NCBI GenBank assembly: GCA_026225945.1
Contig: JAMJFZ010000863.1
Span: 62,001-126,000 of the forward strand
Reading direction: 5' to 3'
Origin: Cricetomys ansorgei
Lineage: Eukaryota > Chordata > Mammalia > Rodentia > Nesomyidae
Length of the DNA stretch: 64,000 nt
How positions within the stretch are numbered: the first letter of the stretch is position 1; every line of letters begins with the position of its first letter. Both the position numbers and the translations under genes were made by a program. The notes beneath the pieces were generated by a model. That model saw only the letters and a program-made list of their open reading frames with translations, was not told where the DNA came from and made no database searches. Positions 44,541 through 57,897 of this stretch are shown here, in pieces.

Positions 44541-45349
44541 TCCTACTTTTGCAGCATTAAGGAGAGTCCCTTTCTCTAGCCCTCTCCTAGCCAGTTCCCA
44601 GATTATCCCATTTATCCTGCAGCAGCAGGAGTCACAGCTGGGTTCAATTTCTGCAAACCACCACCACCCCCTCAACTTGGAAAATTGATCCTAAATTTAA
44701 ACAATGAAGCACAAAACTAAAAATGGCCCAGAGGAACAGGAATACCTTCAATCAGGCTCTTGTTAAATTTCACAGGCACAAAGTCTCTCCCTCTCTCTCT
44801 AGCATACGTGATCAAATGATTCTTAGGCGATAATTGAAAAAGCCTCCAAGGTAGCAGTTTGAAACAAAAGTGTTTTTAAGTGGCCGAGACAGAGGATGAG
44901 GACAAGACAGAAAAACAAAGAGGGAGGTGCTGACTCATGCAGGTGTGCAGGGATTTGCGAGCACCCTCCAGAGCCTACATCGTGCTGGCTATCCAGTCCT
45001 CTACTCTCTGATCAGCAAGTGGAAGAGTGTAACGTGTAAGAATCAGAAGGCCTGACATGGTTCTGAGCCATCCGCAGCTCCCATGGAACGTCCCCTCCCC
45101 AGTGACCTCATTCACAAAATAAGGCTGACTTTGATCAATGACCCCGCACTTTGTCCTTGGCACTTTTCTAAAGTACCTGACATCTTCAGGGAACGGTGGC
45201 TTGTCCTCGTCACCACAGCACTCGGGAGGCATGAGGGTGGCTGCAAGCTCACCTGGTGAATGTATCTGAGCTCTAGGCCAGTCAAAGCTGCGTAGTGAAA
45301 ACCTTCCTCAAAATTTAAATTTAAATAAAAAAAAAAAGACATTTACTAT

Positions 45350-45575
45350 CAAAGCGTTCATTTTTACAATTTCTATTCAGGTGTATACCGTATGTACTGA
45401 AAAGTGAACAGATTACATGTTCAGCTCAGTGATCTTCCACAAACTGACTGCACTTAACAGACTCGTAGTCAGGTAACTGACAGAACACTGCAGCCTCCAA
45501 GGCCGCCTTGTGTGGCATGCCTTCCATACCAGAAGTGGAGAGGGAAGCACATCAAAAGAGACTGAAAGAAAGTAC
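45350..45575 (+). mobile_element. Old L1 3' UTR fragment, unit 2
   Basis: Counterpart of 26045-26300. Confidence 0.4.
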
Positions 45576-46039
45576 CAGTTTGTTTCTTGGTCTAATTTTA
45601 ATAGAAATCATCAGAAACCTTCCCACGGTATCCACAACCACTGACAACACTTTCCAGTCACTTTCTGCTGTTAGGGACATGAGTAGGGCAGTTTACACTC
45701 CTGGAGATTCAAGAACCACCTAATGTGCATCTATGACGAAAGGAGAGCCAGGTGCACATGTGCTCAAAGAATGAGCCGAATGAATGACCAGACATGGCAG
45801 GAAGCTCCTGCGTCCGATTAACACAACACATAGCCTTGCAACTGGAGAAGAAACCAAAAGGATGCATGCTGGGTAGTGGACAAAGTTTAGATCCAGACTA
45901 TAAAACAACTTACAACTTGACCACTTAAACCCTTTGAACCCTAGTGCCATATACGATGTCTATGTACCAATAAAAGCTCAATTTTTTAAATCATTTAAGT
46001 GCTGATTAAAACATCTGCCAGCCCAGGTTAATGGTTTGG

Positions 46040-46605
46040 CTTTGGTTTGGGGGGTGTTGGTTTTGATGCAGGGTTGCACTGTTCCCCAGGCCAGCCTTGA
46101 ACTCCAGGGCTCAAATGACCCTCCCAGCTCAGCGTGTACAGTGCATGCCTCCTTCTTGGCTTCTCCACAATTACATACACTCAGTGGAGGCAAAGGTGAT
46201 CTCGGAGTGGTGGATCACAACTGTTATCCTAACACTCAGGAGGCAGAGGCAGGAGAATTGACACAACTTCAAGGCCCACCTGGTCTACATGGCAAATTTC
46301 AGGCCAGTTTTTATGGCAACACCAGAAAAGAAGAATGCCAAGGCAAACAAGGCTAGGTAAGTCATGCCTGCAACCCTGGCTGGGAGTCTGAGGAATGGTG
46401 ACTACACTGAGTTCAAGGCCAGCCTGGGCTGCAAAGTGCATTCTGGCCGAGCAGTGGTGGCACACACCTTTAATCCCAGCACTTGGGAGGAAGGGGCAGG
46501 CAGATCTCTGTGAGTTCAAGGCCAGCCTGGTCTACAGAGTGAGTTCCAGGGCAGCCAGAGTTACAACAGAGAAACCCTGTCACGAAAAACAAAAGCAGAA
46601 ACAAA
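46040..46605. mobile_element. Cluster of four B1 elements, unit 2
   Basis: Counterpart of 26740-27300. The 125-aa and 106-aa frames here are SINE sequence. Confidence 0.85.
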
Positions 46606-46614
46606 AAGTGCATT

Positions 46615-46795
46615 CTGCTCTTTCAGAGGACCAAAGCACAATTCCCAATACACACATCAGCCCACAATCCTATAGCTTCAGCACCACGAGTTCCAACGTC
46701 CCTTTTCACCTCCAGGGGCACCTGGACACATGGCATTTACTCACACAGATATACACACATGTACATACATAAAAACAAAAGTAAATCTTTGTTTT
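46615..46795 (+). mobile_element. B3-like SINE 3' part, unit 2
   Basis: Counterpart of 27312-27490. Confidence 0.5.
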
Positions 46796-47075
46796 TTAAA
46801 GAAAAAAAACTGAAATAAGTGACATAGCTAAAACATAGAAAGAACCAAACAACTTTAGTGTACACACATTTCAAAGTGTGTGTGTGTACGTGTGTGTAAT
46901 GTATGCACAGTATAGACATATGTAAGTCTAACTATATTCAGGGCCTCAAATCAGATCTCAAAATTTTTCTAAGAACTAATTAATATATCCACAGTCTGTT
47001 CTCTTACTACACTAGAAGTAAACAGCAAAGAAATAGCTAGATACAGCTACTTCAATCACCTAGTAATCAAGTCCA

Positions 47076-47135
47076 TACACACTGCCCATCACTTTTAACA
47101 AGCCAGAGGGCAGACTCCTGCAGGGAAGGCCACAG
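47076..47135. other. 60-bp block present only in unit 2
   Basis: Sits where unit 1 has 1735 bp. Contains gaaggccacagcagacaccc at its right edge, running into the shared GC-rich core. Confidence 0.85.
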
Positions 47136-47503
47136 CAGACACCCTGCATGCAGGCAGCAGGCAGGGGTTGGGGAGAGTGGTCACCTGGCACCGGTCTGCA
47201 CCTGCGCACCCGCCCTGCCAAGGGCAAAGCGCGTGGCCCCCGGCCGCTTTAGGGGTGCAGGCACACTGAGCCGCTGCTGAACCCCTACGCGAGCGCCGGG
47301 CTGCGGCGATGGCTGCCTGTCTCCTAGCACGCGGCCCCTCCTCGGGCTCCAGGACCTGGTGGACCCAGGATGCCAAAGGAAGCCCGACCCTGGACCACGT
47401 GTGCTCTGAAGCGAGCGCCTGGGCTGTTGCTCCTCCCCTGGCTGCCGCAGAAATTTGCTAGGGCCTTGGCCTTGAACCCCGGAATCCTCCAGACTTCTTG
47501 TTG
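47136..47503. other. GC-rich conserved core block, unit 2
   Basis: Higher CpG content than the unit 1 copy (gcgcgtggcccccggccgct, acgcgagcgccgggctgcgg) and lacks the poly(G). Both small-scale indels and flanks differ from unit 1. A decayed CpG-island promoter is the simplest reading; no protein recognised. Confidence 0.5.
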
Positions 47504-48056
47504 GGGGGCTTTCACTTCAATCTGTTTTTGTGCTTGCCTTCCCTTCCAACAGAATTCATGCTGGTGGGCTTTATTTTAATTTACTTTTTATTTCTTTTCC
47601 TTTTTTTTTTTAAGAGACAGTGGTGGAGGCGGAGAGTTTGCCTAGGAACATCCCCTGTGCAAGGTAAACAGTTCTGAAGGTCAGCGGCGACTCCCCGCTG
47701 GGCCCTCCCAAAAAGATGAACTTTCTTCTGGAGATTCTCCATCAGTGCTTCTCAAGAAAATCTGAACTGTTTAAGTCCCAACTTCTCTAGCTATTCCAAT
47801 AATTGGCTGAAGCCCTACATTTTAATGATTAACAATTATAAGCAACCCTAAAATAAAAGTATCAAAATTCTGGAAGCGATTTTTTAAAAAAGTGAAGTAT
47901 GTACTTAGCCCCAGACTAAATAAAGAATACAAAAAATACGTATGTTTAGTATTGCAAAACATGGAAAACCGAATAACATGGTATTTAGAAAACAGTCATG
48001 TAAAGAAGACATATATTACATAACTAAAAATTACGAATATACCCCAGTAATCAAAT
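47504..48056. other. 553-bp block present only in unit 2
   Basis: Holds a poly(T) run, gacagtggtggaggcggaga, ccccgctgggccctcccaaa and AT-rich sequence. No repeat family or exon recognised. Confidence 0.8.
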
Positions 48057-49450
48057 CAGCCATCAAACTAATCAGCACAAACTAAACACATCTATGTTGT
48101 AACATCTTCCCAAGTATCGTTTAGCTTCCCCTCTGCTGTCAGCCCCTTACCTTTATTTTCAGAATCTCTCATTCTCTGCTTCCTCCCTCTGCTGCACAAG
48201 AAAGGTCTGGCTGATTCTGCAACCCTGACTTTGGATTTGTCATTCACAGTCAGCGGTCCCAGGGACGAAGTCCCTCAAGGCAGGAACTCCAGTGATATGA
48301 TAATGGCATGCAGGTCAGTGTGCAGGGTTATAATTTTGCTTAATCTGGAGGGGAAGGGATGAGGATGAAGGCAGACTTAAACACGACTTCTAAAACATGG
48401 CATGGAACTGGATCTGGAGCCTAGGTTTGTCCTTCTTCCTTCCCTGGAGAAGGGATCCAACTGCTTAAGTGCCTTTTAGCCTGAGGCTTGGTTCATGTTG
48501 AATGCGGAGGGTCTGTGCAGCGGTCCCTGTGGAAGGAACCAGCTTTTCCCACAAATGGGTTCACAGAAACTCTACATAGGAGGGAGTACGAGCGTAGGAA
48601 AAATGAAGAATGACAAACAGGGTAGTTCGTTCTTTTATGCGACCCGAGGAAATGACACGCATGATCTCGCTTTAACATGACACGTGGAACATGCTTTAGA
48701 AGTAAAACGCAGGAGCGTTTTTAATAGGGGAATTAATAATGTACATGTTAAGAAAAGAGAGGGGCAAGAGGGAGAGACTGACAATGCAATGCGCCTTGTC
48801 AGTGGAAAAACCACACAAAGAAGAGAAGGAGGGAGAGGCTGACAATATACATTACCAGGGAAAGGGCCACACCAGAGAGAGAGAAAATTGCTCTGGGAAG
48901 AGGTTTAAAAAGCCAAATAGTTTTTTGATATGCAGATGTTGCTCAGGCCTTCACAGGTTTCATATGTAGATGCAGTCACGCCCAGGATGGGGGCTGGGAG
49001 TCCTTCCTCCTGCGACTTATCTTGTTTGCTAAGAAAGAACATTTGACTTAACACTGTTAGCTGAATAAGATCTCCATCTGCCCCAGAGCAGAGTGCCATG
49101 TAGGCAAAGAAGGTTTTTATTTTACAGTTTTAGCTGTTTGGTGCATATTTATTTTTCTCTATCTAGGCCCCCTTTGTTTCTATCTGTTACTATCAATATG
49201 AATGGGTAGCTTTACGCATGCCAGGACTTAGAAGCCTGCAAGATATTTTACAAAGACAATTACTTTTGAGTAAAAAATGGCCGCTTCCCCTTCTCAGCTA
49301 ACACCGGCCAGCTAAGGTATTACTAGGCCATGCAGACATAATGAAAGACTTTTGTCACCATTACAGCAAAGGGGAGGACAGGGCAGAATGGCTGGTAAGC
49401 TGAAGTTCCCCACTGGGGAGTCTGGAACCTTGTTGACAGACTTCAACTTC
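48057..49450. other. Unassigned part of unit 2
   Basis: Counterpart of about 30086-31478; see that entry. Confidence 0.4.
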
Positions 49451-50068
49451 ATTGCCAGGGTACTGGGGCTCCAGCAGGTCCAGATTTCTTTTTAAATGAC
49501 TTTGGAGGGGATTAAGAGCCCTGGGTTTCCTCTTACATACTCATTCACTGCTTCCTTCTGTCGCGCGCTACCTTCGCCGATAAAGGAGTGTACTGGACCA
49601 GCCCCCAGCTCTGCTTGCAGTTGGCATAATACAGAGGTGGTGGGTGCCATACAGTGACCCATGCCTGCTGCATAGACATGGGTTCCTAAAATCACCTCAC
49701 CAGGGTATAAGCAGATGGGCAGGGAAGCTTTGCCCATAAGCCAGTCAGGTCCCGATTTCTTTTTAAATGACATTGCCAGGGTACTGGGGCTCCAGCAGGT
49801 CCCGATTTCTTTTTAAATGACTTTGGAGGGGATTAAGAGCCCTGGGTTTCCTCTTACATACTCATTCACTGCTTCCTTCTGCAGTGCTTAGTTCTGGAGA
49901 TAAAGTAGTGTACTGGACCAGCCCCCAGCTCTGCTTGCAGTTGGCATAATACAGAGGTGGTGGGTGCCATACAGTGACCCATGCCTGCTGCATAGACATG
50001 GGTTCCTAAAATCACCTCACCAGGGTATAAGCAGATGGGCAGGGAAGCTTTGCCCATAAGCCAGTCAG
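49451..50068 (+). repeat. Local 321-bp-period tandem duplication, unit 2 only
   Basis: 49451-49748 and 49772-50068 are near copies starting ATTGCCAGGGTACTGGGGCT. Between them, 49746-49771 repeats the 26 bp found at 49796-49821. Unit 1 has a single copy (about 31480-31770). The first copy carries an aberrant CpG-rich patch at 49561-49580. Confidence 0.9.
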
Positions 50069-50207
50069 TGACTCAGCCAGGACTTGGTATGAGGAAGCCA
50101 GTCCAGGAAATCCCTCTACTGAACTTCCCAGTAAACTTTTTAGCCGTCCAGATCACCCCAAATTTTGTGTCATTCCATAACTCAAGTACGCCCTTTCTTT
50201 CCTGTGT

Positions 50208-50440
50208 CACTCATTCAACAAACAGCAATTTTTGGCAGGCACTGTTCTACCTGTTAGGGTTTCAGAGTATAAAAGCAGATAAGGCCCTGCCCTGGTAGGA
50301 TTTTTACCTTCTGCATGCAGACAAGCAGTAAACAAAAAGAAGTGGTGGCAGATGCTGTGAGGAACAATGGGATGGTGGCAATGGGGTAAGGAGCCATTTA
50401 GACAGTGTGGCCAAGTGAGAAGACAGTCAGCTTATGGAGA
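50208..50440 (+). mobile_element. L2 LINE fragment, unit 2
   Basis: Counterpart of 31918-32150. Confidence 0.5.
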
Positions 50441-50589
50441 ATGGGGAGCACTGTCTAGCCTTCCAGACATCTTTCCTTAAAACTGGGACAACGCTTGCTC
50501 AGCATGCCCAGGGCCTTGGATTTGACCTATAGTGTTGCTTTACAGCCCTCCATGCCCCCTAAAAAAGAAAAGGGCTTTAAAACTGCTTC

Positions 50590-51005
50590 TGCCAGGGCTA
50601 GCGAGATGGCTCACGATGAAAAGGTGCTTGTCACAAAGTCTGATTGATCACCTGCGCTCAGAGTAGAAGGAGAGAACCACTCCCCAAAATCGACCTCTGC
50701 CCTCCACACATGTGCCACAACGTACATATGCATAAAATCAGTAAATGTCATCATTTTTAAGTAAATAAACCTTAAGAAACAAAACCAATAGGGGCTGGAG
50801 AGATGGTTCCATTGTTAAGGGCAGTGGCTGCTCTTCCTGAAGACCCAGGCTGACTTCCCAGCAACCATCCCACAGCTCCCAACTGTCTGTAATTCCAGTC
50901 CCAGGGGATCCAGTGCCCTCTTCTGGCCTCTTTGGGCACCAGGCATGCACATGGTACATTACACATGAAAGTTAAACACCCATACACATCAAAATAAATA
51001 ATTTT
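50590..51005 (+). mobile_element. RSINE1-like SINE followed by B3 SINE, unit 2
   Basis: Counterparts of 32302-32462 and 32501-32713 (here 50590-50760 and 50791-51005). Confidence 0.85.
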
Positions 51006-51479
51006 TAAAATAAAAAAAAATTTTTTCAGTTCTGAGCCCTCACAACCTCCTCTACTGTGTTCTCTCACAAGTGGCTGGCTTTGACTAACTGGTAAAGTAC
51101 ACGACCCATGTTTCAAGAAAACCAAGAGAAAGAAATCCATCTGTTGCTCTCATCCCCAGAACTTGCTGGTTAAATGCAATGTGGACAGAGCAGATGTTCT
51201 GATGGAGACAAGAGCTCCATTATGAACTGAGTGTGTAGGGCAAATGACTTAACCTCCCTATCATTTCCTCACCTATGCAGGCACTGGTCCCACCTGCCCT
51301 GAGTGTGGACCAGGCTACTGGGAGGATGAAGGTGAGAGGAGAGGGAGCACTCCATAAACAAAGCACTCTTGATGTGAGAAGTCATTATCAGCTGCTTGGG
51401 CGCATTTAGGATGATTAATTTTAATGCTCACCAGCTGGTTGCTGCAGCCATGAGTCACTTATGGCCATGGGGGGAGGGG

Positions 51480-52175
51480 CTGTCTTGGCCAGTCCAGGGC
51501 CCCTGAGTTGATTTCTAGCTGTTTAAATTTGAAGACTCCCTGAAAATTTGGAAATGTTTAAGCATTTGGTTTTGGCTTCCATTACTCCTTGGCAGTGTAT
51601 GATACCTTTCTGCTCTTCATTAGAAGTCTGGGGGCCAGTGAGCAGATGGATCTTGAATGTCTCACAGAAGCCCATTTGACAAAGGCTTGGTTCCAGAGAT
51701 GCTGCTGTTTGGGGGATGGTAGCACCTCTAAGAGGTATGGTGCAGCGAAGGGTCTTAAGGCCACTGGGAATATAGTCTCAGAGGTTATTGTGGGACCATA
51801 TCCCCTTCCCCTTTCTCTTTCCTGGCCACGAGATAAACTGTTTTTGCTTTGCCATGTGATCCCACAATGATATGCTGCCTCACTCTGGCCCAAAGCAATG
51901 GGTCAGACCTACCAAGCACTAAAGTCAAAACAAACCTTCCTCCAGCCCAGAGATATGGTTCAAAGGGTAAGGACACTTGCTCCCAAACCAGATGGCCTGA
52001 GTTCAGCCCCTGGAGCCTGCATGATGGAAGGGGAGAGCTGACTCCCCAAGTTTATCCTCTGGTTTTCACATGTGCCTCCACACCCGTGCATAATAAATGT
52101 AAAAGAAATGTCTAAAAAAGTCTTTTCCCTCTGTAAATCGTCTCACGCATTTTGTTAAAATGATGGGAAGCTGAA
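51480..52175 (+). mobile_element. MaLR LTR interrupted by a SINE, unit 2
   Basis: Counterpart of 33195-33895, with the SINE at about 51940-52120. A stretch of roughly 350 bp before the SINE differs from unit 1 by about one base. Confidence 0.7.
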
Positions 52176-52444
52176 TATCACAAATGAGTTCATTATAACT
52201 CCTTACAGCCCACCTTCTGAGTCTCAGGACCATTCATCACATCAAAAGACTCCGTGTCTTCTCCTCCAAGGACTCAGACTGTGTCCAGTAGGAGCACTTG
52301 AGGGACCCGCACCCTCCCTTCATTCTCTAATATTCACCATGATAGGAGCTGTTCTGAACATAAGGAAGATGCAGTCCTGAGCAACACATTCTGTCTTCAG
52401 AAGCTTGACTCCCAGCTACGGGGTCATTCTGTTCACCAAGTGAA

Positions 52445-52800
52445 CATATGCCAGGACTGGGTTTGAATAGTAGGAGGAGGCAGAAGGGCTCTGAGACCCA
52501 ACAGACTGGGTCCAAACATGGGCTGTGCCATTTACTTGTCCCTAGAGAAAGGGATGTATTCTTGAACCCCTCTAAAATTTCTACTCCATTGGTGTGGGTT
52601 ACAGATAGTAATGGGACCTCCTAAGACTGGGTGAGGCACAGTGGCTTCAAACACGAAAAGAAGGAAGGTCACCATCAGTGCTGGAAGATCAATTACCTCA
52701 GTCAGCCCTCTGAGCCTCAGCTTTCCTTATAAACTCTGGAAAATAGTAATTAGTTTGTAATGTTATTGTGAGAATTATACCCCAGGAAGGAGATTAAAAG
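52445..52800 (+). mobile_element. MIR-like pieces, unit 2
   Basis: Counterpart of 34160-34515. Confidence 0.55.
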
Positions 52801-53074
52801 CCTGTGGAACAAAGGCTAGTTCACTAGACCTTTGCTTGCTTCAGGGAAGGAGGACCAAGATTTGAAGTAGTAAGGGGCAGGAAGAGGAAGGACAGCTTCC
52901 ATTCATAGTTCAAAGGATGTATTTTTTTTTTAAGTGTGACATCATATACAGGTAATTGAATATCTCTTTCTCTTTCTTCAAAATCAGGTTGAAAGAGATT
53001 TGAAGGCTGTTGGTAGCTACTGGATCCCAATGGCAGAAGAGAGAGGTAGGCACCAGCACCTGTGCTAAGCCAGT

Positions 53075-53480
53075 ACCTGGGCCTGTAGCACATACGAGCT
53101 TGGCCCTTTTAAATGGCGGGTCCTGGGATACCAGACAAAAAGGGCACCAGAACAGTATCCATTTCCTCTGTGAACAACATTGTTCACAAATATTGGCTAT
53201 TTGACCTTTACTGACCTTTACCCCTCCCTCTCTGATTAACAACCTTTAGATAGGCTGATTGAAGTGTCTAGTAAACACAGACCATGCTGTTGGACCTCTG
53301 CCTTCTACACTGCCCTACTTTCACCATAAAAACCCAGTTCCCTCCAGCATAAATGGACTCGCACCATGGAGACATTTCCCCAGAGTCTGAGTTCCTTTGG
53401 CTAATAACTCTGTCGCTGCTCTGCACCCACGAAAACCCACAGAAGGTCTTATTAAATGTAAAGGAGCTTAAGGTTCTCTC
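53075..53480 (+). mobile_element. Possible old LTR, unit 2
   Basis: Counterpart of 34790-35190; same TATA-like caccataaaaacccag. Confidence 0.3.
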
Positions 53481-54224
53481 ATAACACAATATTTACCAAA
53501 ACCTTAGATCTCTGATCCTCAGGCCATTCCAGCCAGGATCAGAGAAGCTCTCAGAAATCCTGTCCCGCTCCCAGTTAGTCTCATGACCATGCCTCATTCA
53601 GGAACAAGAACAGACTCAAGCCTTGAATTTTTCATGGTGTGACGCTCTGTCTCGAAAACTGGCTTTAAGGAATGCTTCTGGCAACTTCACCACCAAATCC
53701 GTCTGCAGTTCTGCATGGTCCCTGTCTTATCAGAAGCCACCCGTGAGTCACAAGCATGCTGAGGTGGAGAGAAGAGTGATGGCTTCCTTGGAAATACTTC
53801 TCTTGGCCTTTCTCCACTCCGCTGAATCTCTGGTTTGCTTGGAACACCCTAATAGCAGTTAAGGAGGTAAGATGGAGAATCACAGCCTAGCAGCGGGGAT
53901 GTGTAGCCTAGCATGCCTGGATGCTAACCACAGAAGGGCAGACAGCACTACCAGGAAGGCAGTTCACTCCCAGGAAGCCAAGCTACCAGCAAGAGGAAGG
54001 AACTTAACCTGTGGAATACCTCCCACTTGCCAGGCAGCTCGTTTTTATTGTCATTTGAATACATTTACTGGAGAACTCCTTGGCCAAGCAGTGGCTTTAA
54101 TGAAAGCCTGCTCATAGCAAGCTGCCTGCATTCAAATCCCAGGGCACCAGCTGTGTCCCCCACTATTCTACCTTGCTTTCCTTTAATCTTCTTTTACTCA
54201 TAAAATGAAGACTTAAAACATGAC

Positions 54225-54520
54225 TATTCAGGCCAGGAAGATGACTCCATGGGTGAAGTATTTGTAGTATAAGCCTGATGATCTGAGTTTGATCCCCTGA
54301 ACCCACAAAAAGCTAGATACAGTGGCATCCATCAGTAATCCCAGCACTCTTAGAGGGCCAGAGAAAGGAGTCTCCTAGAACCTCTGGGGCAAGCTGCTCT
54401 AGAGTACACAGCACAATAGCAGAAACAAGCGAGGCCTGCCATAACAAAATGGGAAGGGAGAACCAAGGCCTGAAAGTCTCCTCTGACATCTACACACATG
54501 CACACTAATTAATTTAAAAG
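54225..54520 (+). mobile_element. B4-type SINE, unit 2
   Basis: Counterpart of 35945-36240. Confidence 0.7.
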
Positions 54521-54599
54521 TACATTTGTGTACATATCTATTTATTTACTTGTTCCTATATATGTACTGTTTAGCTGGCACACAGCACTACATATATGT

Positions 54600-54970
54600 T
54601 ACAATTCCATTTCTTAGGGGAGAAAAATGAGCGAGAGGCAAGTTGACTTGCCAGAAGTCTCACAGACAAGACGCAGCAGGGCCAGGATACCCACGACCTT
54701 TACATCTCAGAGCAGCCCTGTGAGGAGAGCAGCATCCTAGCATCTTCCTGGATCACTGCCAGCCTGGTAACTTACTCCTGCCACAAGCTGCCAGATGGAA
54801 GAGCTGATGCTTAGACCCACACTTGGTGAAAGCCCTTGTCTATCTCAGAAACCAGTTTCACAAAGTTTAGCTTGAACTGGAGTTACGTCAGGGCTTAGTA
54901 AATGACAGATCTCTGGGCTCCAACCCCAGAGTTTCTGATTTGGTGACTCTAAAGCAGTGTGGAATGTTTG
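54600..54970 (+). mobile_element. MIR and MER5A fragments, unit 2
   Basis: Counterparts of 36310-36450 and 36605-36685 (here about 54600-54735 and 54890-54970). Confidence 0.55.
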
Positions 54971-55128
54971 TCCCTCTAGAGGGGATCTGGAGGCTGGTTA
55001 GGAGAAGCTCCTTCACCAGTATGTAGCTGTAGGCAGAACAGGTGTTAGGGGAAGGAATTAGGCCTGAGATTGTCAATCAAAGTTCTGCTACTCAGGCAAA
55101 GTGCTGGGATTAATTATCTTGTATTTTA

Positions 55129-55131
<3 letters not shown>

Positions 55132-55163
<32 letters not shown>
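55132..55163. repeat. (TG)n microsatellite, unit 2
   Basis: About 16 units. Confidence 0.95.
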
Positions 55164-55166
<3 letters not shown>

Positions 55167-55939
55167 ATACATGTACATACAGGTGCTCAGCCCAGCTTTT
55201 CCATGGGTGCTCAGGATCTAACATGAGATTGTCCTGTTTATTCAGTAAGCACTTTACTCACTGAGCTACCTGCTCAGCCCCTAATTTATATTGTTACCAT
55301 CCTTTCATATTTATGATCATTTGATTCCAATAACCATGGTCTCCATTTAATGTGTTTAAAAAGAAAAGGGCACACTGTTAGAAGCCAGAAGCAAATGACT
55401 GACATGTGCTCTGTTCTCTTCTTGTCCTGGAAAACAGTATCTGCTGGTACAGACTAAGCTGGATCCAGCTGTGTCTTCCCAGGAACTAGCATATTTCAGA
55501 CCCCAGCAGGATGAGGTGATTTCTTGTGAGAAGGACTTGGGGCTGATTAGCATAATCCCAAAGGTCTCCTGGTTACAGAAACACATCTACCCACTGGACT
55601 GTCCCCTTGAAAGTCTCTGTGAGGTGATTTGAGGCACTCTCTGGGAAGGATGGATGCATTGGAAGGGCTAATTTCCATTCCACACAGGTTTATCATACCC
55701 CTGTTTAAGGAGAAGCCTTGAATTTGATCCCAGAAATGGAAGAAAACAAAAGTACTACATAATTAAATCTCAGCAGAGTAGCTGGTTAGAACTCAGAATA
55801 TCTAAAGAATTTCCGTAAAGAGAGAAGAAAAAAGACAAACTACCAAATAAAAGAGTGGAATAGGAATGCTTTCCAGAGGTCCATATGAGTAGCCAATATT
55901 AGTGAAAGGATACTCAGATTTGCTATTTATCAAAGAATT

Positions 55940-56128
55940 TTTTAAAAGATTTGTTCATTTTATGTATATGAGTGCTTTATCTGCATGTACACCTGTACAC
56001 CAGAAGAGGGCATCAGACACCTTATAGATGCTTGTAAGTCACCACGTGATTACTGGGAATTGAACTCAGGACCTCTGGAAGAGGAGCTAGTGTTCCTAAC
56101 TGCTGAGACATCTCTCTGGGCCCCAGGA
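55940..56128 (-). mobile_element. B2/B3 SINE, unit 2
   Basis: Counterpart of 37655-37842. The 115-aa plus frame 55985-56332 arises because one inserted G (ctgggcccc) joins frames over this SINE; not a gene. Confidence 0.85.
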
Positions 56129-56514
56129 ATTTTCTTTTTAAAAGGACAGATGACCATGGTGATCATGGTTGTCATGATGTGCTTGCCTTTGGGAAGCATG
56201 CCTATCAACAACATTTGGGAGGTGGAAGTAGGAAGCGGGCAGCCTGAGATATATGATATGCTGTCTTATAAAACACAAAGCAATAAAAAGGGCCGGCAGC
56301 ATCAATATACACACCAAGTGGGCAAGCATTAAAAAGTCTAACACCATCAGAATGCATTATGTACTTGCATGAAATTGTCAAAGAATAAACAAAATTATCT
56401 TATTTTAAACAAACAAATGAAAAAGCTTAGCAGTACATGGAAAGGAATCAGGAATCTCACTCTCCACTGGCAGAAATGAATTAGCAGAGGTCAACGTGGT
56501 AAGATCCTTTACAA

Positions 56515-56716
56515 CAGTGGTTCTCAACCTGTGGGTCACGCCCCTTTCATGGGGTCACCTAAGACCATCTGCATATCAGATATTTACATTACAATTCATA
56601 ACAGTAGCAAAATTACAGTTATGAAATAGCAACGAAAATAACTTTATGATTGGGAGTCATCACAACACAAGGAATTGTATTAAAGGGTCACAGCATTAGG
56701 AAGGATGGAACCGCTG
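56515..56716 (+). mobile_element. URR1-type hAT element, unit 2
   Basis: Counterpart of 38241-38442 with the same flanking 8-mers. Confidence 0.9.
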
Positions 56717-56811
56717 CTTTAAGACCAAACAACAACAAAAGCATATAACCTTTTATCCACTGGTTGTTACAAGCATTTAAATTGTAATTTCAGTTATAAA
56801 TACTCAGAGTG

Positions 56812-56990
56812 CACATTTTTTAAAGATTTGTTTGTATTAAATGTATAAGAGGGGGTGGGGTGGGTATCTTACAGAGGCTGGAAGCTGGTATTGGGTCTCC
56901 TGGAACTAGAGTTACAGGCAGCCATGACATGGGTGCTGGGAACCTAACTCAAATTCTCTGGAAGAGCAGCATGCACTAAAAGATGCCAGG
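56812..56990 (-). mobile_element. B2-type SINE, unit 2
   Basis: Counterpart of 38535-38712. Confidence 0.75.
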
Positions 56991-57264
56991 AGTCCCTAGA
57001 AGCTATGATCTTCTTTCTCACCTGACTTTTAGGGAGGGAGAGAGAGAGCAGGGTGCTGCTATAGAAGATCTGGCTGTCCCAGAAGATCAGCTGCCCCAAA
57101 GGAGACTCAAGCTATGGTCTTTTCCACAACTCACTAAACTTTTCAGTCCCATGATTACCCGTATTTGAGGTGTAAGATGTGTACAAATATTCATAAAAAT
57201 AATAATTATCCTTTTCGGAGTCTCTGTATACTAGGCAAACATTAATCAACACAGCTACAAGGTG

Positions 57265-57410
57265 CCATAAGAATAAGCATCCCCATTTTGCAGGTGACAA
57301 ATGGCTGAATTTTAGAAAGATTTAGAGCCACTGGCCAAGATCACAGTGATTAATTGTATGCCACTCATTAGCAGGAGACTAAAAGTTTAGCCTGACTACC
57401 ATCAGAGAAT
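57265..57410 (+). mobile_element. MIR element, unit 2
   Basis: Counterpart of 38990-39130. Confidence 0.7.
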
Positions 57411-57754
57411 GTGGCTTAACGTGTTCAAGTGACAGTAACATCATTATGGGGGGAAAAAATTCTGCCACCGTTTACAGAACCAGATAAAACTGGGCTATGG
57501 GTTTCCTTCATTGTGTTCATCTTATTTCTCCTTTCCATGAGTATGTGGAAACCTGTTTATTTTGTGCCAGGAGAAGTGGCAGAAAGGGCAGTCTACAGAT
57601 AGTTAAGCCTATGTTAGCCATTTACCTGCTCTGAGGCCTCCTGCAAGTCATTCATTATCCTCATTTATCTTCTCAGGTAAAAAAAAAAAAAAATGCAGGG
57701 ATTAAGTTAAAATCTTCCATCCTTCCTCCCAGGCCTGTTTTTAAGATGTGACCA

Positions 57755-57866
57755 AGGCTGGGCTGCAAGCTGGCAAGCGCCTTCAATCCCAGCACTCAGG
57801 AGGGAGAGGTAGTCGGATATCTGTGAGTTCTGGTCTAGAGAGCTCCAGGCCAGCCAAAGTTACATA

Positions 57867-57897
<31 letters not shown>

